From: Desulfobacteraceae bacterium
Lineage (GTDB): Bacteria; Desulfobacterota; Syntrophobacteria; BM002
DNA: 19,926 bases
Direction of reading: 5' to 3'
Assembly (NCBI GenBank): GCA_002899795.1
Contig: PPDG01000118.1
Span: 1-19,926, forward strand
Position numbers and translations under genes: made by a program. The notes beneath the pieces were generated by a model. It was not told the DNA's origin. It did not search any database and was given only the letters and a program-made list of their open reading frames with translations. How positions within the stretch are numbered: position 1 is the stretch's first letter; the number at the start of each line of letters is the position of its first letter. This document shows positions 16,488 through 19,926 of the stretch, piece by piece.

Positions 16488-18155
16488 ATGATCAAGACCA
16501 AAACCCTGGAAATACTGAACAGCACCTTGAAACGCTGTGGTGAGCGTGGCCTTTTTGAAATTCCTTCCGGATTTGAAATTCAGCTGGAAGTACCCAGAGT
16601 AGAGGCTCATGGCGATTTTGCCACCAATATCGCCTTAACTCTCGCCAAACCGAATAAGTGCTCGCCGAGAGATATCGCTGCTTCTTTCGTTGAACAATTG
16701 GCGGACGGAGATGGTTATTTTGCCAGGGTGGAAATTGCCGGTCCTGGGTTCATAAACCTGGTGATTAGTTTTTCCGCATGGTTCCAAATCCTGGACGAAA
16801 TACACCGCCTGGGCCATGATTATGGTCGGTCTCATCTCGGGCACGGCCGCTCTGTACAGGTGGAGTTCGTCAGTGCCAACCCCACCGGCCCCCTGCATGT
16901 GGGGCATGGGCGAGGAGCTGCAGTGGGTGACGCTCTTGCCAGCATATTGGAAGCCACTGGCCATCGGGTGGAGCGCGAGTACTACATAAATGACGCCGGG
17001 ACTCAGATCGAGACTCTCGGGCGCTCGGTCTTTTTGCGATACCAGCAACTCCTCGGCCGCCAGGTGGACTTTCCAGAAACCTGCTACCAAGGTGACTACA
17101 TTCAAGCCCGGGCCCGCGAGATGCAGGAAATCCATGGCGACTCCTACCTGAATGTTGCCGAGGAGGAGGCGTTGCCCCATTTCAGTGATTACGCAGGCAA
17201 ACGCATTCTTGACGGTATCCGAAATGATCTCCAGGAGTTTGGTGTCAATTACGATAGATGGTTCAGCGAGAAAAGCCTCTATGAGAACGGCGCGGTGGAT
17301 CGGGTGATCGAAACCTTGAAAGCGGCCGGCCATATCTATGAAAAAGATGGCGCCCTCTGGTTTCGCTCCACCGCTCTGGGGGATGAAAAAGATCGAGTGG
17401 TGGTTCGAGCCAATGGCATGAGCACGTATTTCGCTTCAGACTTGGCTTACCATCAGGATAAATATCTGCGCGGGCTCGACCTGGTCATTGACCTTTGGGG
17501 TGCTGACCACCATGGGTATATGGACCGGATGTATGCTGGGGTCATGGCACTGGGGCAAGAACGCGAAGCTCTCAGATTACTCTTGGTACAACTGGTAAAC
17601 CTGCTGCGCAAAGGGCAACAAGTGGCCATGTCCACTCGAGCTGGTGAATTCGTGACCCTTCGGGACGTGATCGCTGAAGTGGGGCGTGACGCGGCGCGCT
17701 TCATTTTTCTGACCCGGCGCTCGGACAGCCCCTTGGATTTCGACCTCGAGCTCGCCAAAGAAAAAAGTGCTGACAATCCTGTTTACTATGTCCAGTACGC
17801 CCACGCGAGGATTAGCAGTATCATCAGGATGGCGGAGGAACAGAAGCTAGCTTTGGATGAAAAGGAGAAGCTCGATTTCAACCGGCTAAACTTGCCTGAA
17901 GAAATAGCTCTCATCAAACAGCTCAGTTCGTATCCGGAAGTGGTGGAGTACAGTGCCCGGTTTCTGGAGCCACATCGGATTCCTTACTACTTGACCCAAT
18001 TGGCTTCGGCCTTCCATAGCTACTACAAGCATCATCGAATCATCCAGGATGATCTGGCTTTGGCGCAAGCACGGTTTAACCTGGTCCAGGCAATTCGCGT
18101 AGTGATACGCAACGGCTTGGGACTGCTGGGAGTCTCAGCCCCTGAGAAGATGTAG
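16488..18155 (+). CDS. argS: Arginine--tRNA ligase
   Basis: ArgS is a class I aminoacyl-tRNA synthetase that charges tRNA-Arg. The 555 residues show the N-terminal Add1 domain, the HIGH-type signature SANPTGPLHVGHGRG (129-143, HVGH at 137-140), ADHHGY (339-344), the KMSKS-equivalent AMSTRAGEFVTLRD (380-393) and a C-terminal anticodon-binding DALR domain ending LGLLGVSAPEKM, typical of the family. The ATG at 16488 is preferred, with GCAGG upstream. A TTG at 16464 would add eight residues without a ribosome site. The gene uses TAG as stop. The SPOR-domain gene follows after 133 bp containing an ACTTTAG repeat, and no terminator hairpin is apparent. Confidence 0.97.
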   Translation: MIKTKTLEILNSTLKRCGERGLFEIPSGFEIQLEVPRVEAHGDFATNIALTLAKPNKCSPRDIAASFVEQLADGDGYFARVEIAGPGFINLVISFSAWFQILDEIHRLGHDYGRSHLGHGRSVQVEFVSANPTGPLHVGHGRGAAVGDALASILEATGHRVEREYYINDAGTQIETLGRSVFLRYQQLLGRQVDFPETCYQGDYIQARAREMQEIHGDSYLNVAEEEALPHFSDYAGKRILDGIRNDLQEFGVNYDRWFSEKSLYENGAVDRVIETLKAAGHIYEKDGALWFRSTALGDEKDRVVVRANGMSTYFASDLAYHQDKYLRGLDLVIDLWGADHHGYMDRMYAGVMALGQEREALRLLLVQLVNLLRKGQQVAMSTRAGEFVTLRDVIAEVGRDAARFIFLTRRSDSPLDFDLELAKEKSADNPVYYVQYAHARISSIIRMAEEQKLALDEKEKLDFNRLNLPEEIALIKQLSSYPEVVEYSARFLEPHRIPYYLTQLASAFHSYYKHHRIIQDDLALAQARFNLVQAIRVVIRNGLGLLGVSAPEKM

Positions 18156-18211
18156 AGATACTGGAGACTGATACGGTTTATTTGAGTTGCATAATATTAG
18201 GTTTTCTTTAT

Positions 18212-18283
18212 ACTTTAGGCACTTTAGTACACTTTAGCTCACTTTAGGCATTTCGTTTCACTTTAGTTCATTTTAGGCATTTC
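18212..18283 (+). repeat. ACTTTAG-family repeat, six units, about 10-bp period
   Basis: Six actttag/attttag words begin at 18212, 18221, 18231, 18241, 18260 and 18270, spaced 9, 10, 10, 19 and 10 bp. The repeat ends five bases before the start codon of the SPOR-domain gene, so it occupies the place where a promoter tail and ribosome site would be expected. It shares the words TTTAGGCACTTTAG and TTTAGCTCACTTTAGGCAT with 9773-9815. Confidence 0.85.
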
Positions 18284-18288
18284 TTGTT

Positions 18289-18975
18289 ATGAGCGCAGCT
18301 AGAAAACGTAAGAAAACGAAGAAACCGGTTCGCTTTGAGGTGAGCAGACTGGCGCTGACAGGCTGGTGTTTTGGCCTGTTTTTGGCTCTGTTCTGGATGT
18401 TTTTGCTCGGCCTTTTTGTGGGGAAAGGTATAACCCCGGCCAATATCAATTTTACCGAGATTAAAAAAAGGATGATGGCCGAAGGCATCTGGCCCGGCTC
18501 CAGCGAGATGGGGCGGCAGGAGAGCCCTCCTCCAAGTACCACTACGAAAAAGAAAATTCCCCTCAAAGACCTGGAATTTTACGAAAAGCTAGCAAAAAAG
18601 AAAGAGGCACAGCTGCAAAAACCGGCCGTTGCCAAGACACCACCTAAGGAAAAACCGCCCACCACGGTAGCCGCCAAACCTCCACCACCCGCTAAGCAAC
18701 AAGAAAAGAGTGCTGAACAGCAAAAACCATCCACAGATCGCTTCACCGTTCAATTGGCCTCCTTCAAAGACTTGACCAGCGCCAAGAAATTTGCTGCCCG
18801 CTTCAGAGGTCTAAAACACAAAGCTACCATCAGAGAAGTGGAGTTGTCCGGCAAAGGTCGCTGGTATCGGGTGCAGGTGGGTAAGCTTGCCAGCCGTGAG
18901 GAGGCCACAGCCCTGGCAAATGACTTGGCTCAGAAATATCAGCTTCACGCCTTCGTCATTGGTCTGGAAGGGTAA
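18289..18975 (+). CDS. SPOR-domain inner-membrane protein (FtsN-like layout)
   Basis: This is probably a bitopic membrane protein that binds septal peptidoglycan lacking stem peptides, the known ligand of SPOR domains. The 228 residues start with a strongly basic cytoplasmic tail (2-19), one membrane helix (about 21-44) and a long Lys/Pro/Ala-rich linker (75-148) with PPPP runs. The C-terminal SPOR domain (about 151-226) contains FTVQLASFKDLTSAKKFAARF and GRWYRVQVGKLASREEATALA. The layout equals FtsN, but sequence outside the SPOR domain is not diagnostic, so no symbol is given. The ATG at 18289 has no Shine-Dalgarno site because the upstream DNA is the ACTTTAG repeat. No other Met precedes the membrane helix. 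The neighbour argS says little, though alr two genes upstream also serves the wall. Confidence 0.9.
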   Translation: MSAARKRKKTKKPVRFEVSRLALTGWCFGLFLALFWMFLLGLFVGKGITPANINFTEIKKRMMAEGIWPGSSEMGRQESPPPSTTTKKKIPLKDLEFYEKLAKKKEAQLQKPAVAKTPPKEKPPTTVAAKPPPPAKQQEKSAEQQKPSTDRFTVQLASFKDLTSAKKFAARFRGLKHKATIREVELSGKGRWYRVQVGKLASREEATALANDLAQKYQLHAFVIGLEG

Positions 18976-19330
18976 GTGACGGGTGTCAGGTGTCAGGTGT
19001 CAGAAGTGATAGATCTGAACACTGAAACCTTACTCTTTGTGATTTGTTATTTGGGATTTTCGGTCACATCAACACTCCAAAACTCCAGTACACCAAAACC
19101 GCTCGTCATCTTTACCGGTAAAGCCATCGAAATTTGACCTTCCCCAGAGGACGAGGTTTTCTATATTTAATAATACCCATCTAGTAGACTAACTTGACAA
19201 CCATTACGGTCTCATGATTTAGTTTAGTTTAGATAGATTTTTGGATACTCTACCCCCCCGCTCTCTGGTTCCAGCGAACTCCCAGCTCCAGCGGTATTCT
19301 ATCTCGAACACCTCTTTTGAATGGAATAGT
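18976..19330. other. Intergenic region before the radical SAM gene
   Basis: About 355 bp without a credible gene. Besides the GGTGTCA heptads there is a small ACTCCA/TACACC patch (19073-19095), an AT-rich segment (19158-19175) and three TTTAG pentamers (19218-19232). TTGACA at 19194-19199 is a possible -35 for the downstream gene, but no good -10 lies at 16-18 bp (atttag at 19217 is the nearest), so I rate a promoter here as weak. Confidence 0.5.
18982..19002. repeat. Three perfect GGTGTCA heptads
   Basis: ggtgtca is repeated exactly at 18982, 18989 and 18996, directly after the stop codon of the SPOR-domain gene. It does not form a terminator. Confidence 0.85.
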
Positions 19331-19926
19331 ATGATGAAGGTACTCTTGGTATACCCGGAATACCCGGTTACCTTTTGGAGCTTTGATTACGCCCTCAAGT
19401 TCATCTCCAAAAAAGCCGCCTACCCTCCCTTGGCGCTTCTCACAGTCGCGGCCATGCTCCCGGACGACTGGGAAGTTCGGTTGGTGGATCTGAACGTCGA
19501 GAAGCTCAAAGACGCTGATCTGAAATGGGCTGATTATGTAATGATCAGTGCAATGTTGATTCAGCAGAAATCGGTTTTCAACATTCTCGCAAAATGTCGC
19601 TCTCTGGGAACAAGGATCATTGCCGGCGGACCTCTCTTCAACAGCACGCCTGACGAATATGTTGATCTTGTGGATCATTTGATCCTGAATGAGGCAGAGC
19701 TTACCCTACCACCTTTTTTAGCTGATCTCAGAGCTGGAAACCCCAAGAAAATCTATCGCACTAACGGTTTCCCTTAGTTGAATTTGACACCCACCCCGCG
19801 CTGGGATCTGATCAAAATAGAGAAATATGCCACCTTAATGATCCAGTGTTCGCGGGGTTGTCCGTTCGATTGCGAATTCTGTGACATCACTGCCCTCTAT
19901 GGCCGCAGAGCCCGGGTGAAAAATGC
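19331..19926 (+). pseudogene. Cobalamin-binding radical SAM protein, interrupted by in-frame TAG; 3' end outside window
   Basis: The first 148 residues from 19331 form a B12-binding-like domain: MKVLLVYPEYP, then ISKKAAYPPLALLTVAAMLP, VDLNVEKL and RIIAGGPLF, ending LNEAELTLPPFLADL. A TAG at 19775-19777 stops this frame. The same frame then continues without another stop to the window end: TPTPRWDLI, then QCSRGCPFDCEFCDIT with the radical SAM iron-sulphur triad CxxxCxxC (codons at 19859, 19871, 19880). In intact relatives (B12-binding radical SAM proteins, often with a DUF4070 tail) these parts are one polypeptide. Start is the first of two adjacent ATGs (19331, 19334). Either the gene is broken, TAG is read through, or the sequence has an error here. 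The substrate is unknown. Confidence 0.8.

Noticed and set aside
18212..19002. Possible CRISPR or other spacer-repeat array
   Set aside because: Units are 7-10 bp without unique spacers of regular length, and no cas gene is near.
19775..19777. Confident pyrrolysine call at the TAG codon
   Set aside because: TAG ends six other genes here and no pyl gene is visible; a nonsense change or sequence error is the simpler reading.

Overview
The window reads as a bacterial chromosome segment of mostly housekeeping genes, most likely from a Desulfobacterota (former Deltaproteobacteria) lineage. That placement is inference. It rests on the order queA-tgt-yajC-secD-secF, a LysM lipid-envelope type protein beside dprA and topA, argS followed by a SPOR-domain protein, and intergenic DNA crowded with short tandem and inverted repeats. 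No tRNA, rRNA, CRISPR array, phage gene or complete insertion sequence was seen.

Layout. Positions 1-729 carry no credible gene. They hold a nested palindrome: a 53-bp inverted repeat (23-75 / 578-630, one mismatch) encloses a second, 231-bp GC-rich element with perfect 24-bp ends (249-272 / 456-479). From 730 to 14610 every gene is on the minus strand. In transcription order these are a small DUF2065-like membrane protein, queA, tgt, yajC, secD, secF, a LysM protein with its own terminator, dprA, topA, a prepilin peptidase (pilD), rsmE and an acidic zinc-ribbon protein. A divergent gene-free region (14611-15304) full of repeats follows. Then the plus strand carries alr, argS, a SPOR-domain protein and the start of a cobalamin-binding radical SAM gene broken by an in-frame TAG.

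Function. QueA and Tgt make and install queuosine in tRNA. YajC, SecD and SecF form the accessory complex of the Sec translocon. PilD processes type IV pilin-like or type II secretion pseudopilins. DprA handles incoming single-stranded DNA, TopA relaxes negative supercoils, and RsmE methylates 16S rRNA. Alr supplies D-alanine for peptidoglycan, and the LysM and SPOR proteins probably bind peptidoglycan, so several neighbours serve the cell envelope.

The points most worth a second look are the nested palindromic element, an oriented ACTTTAG repeat family lying upstream of three genes, several other intergenic patches built from 7-bp units, an extra hydrophobic segment inside SecF, and the amber codon in the radical SAM gene.
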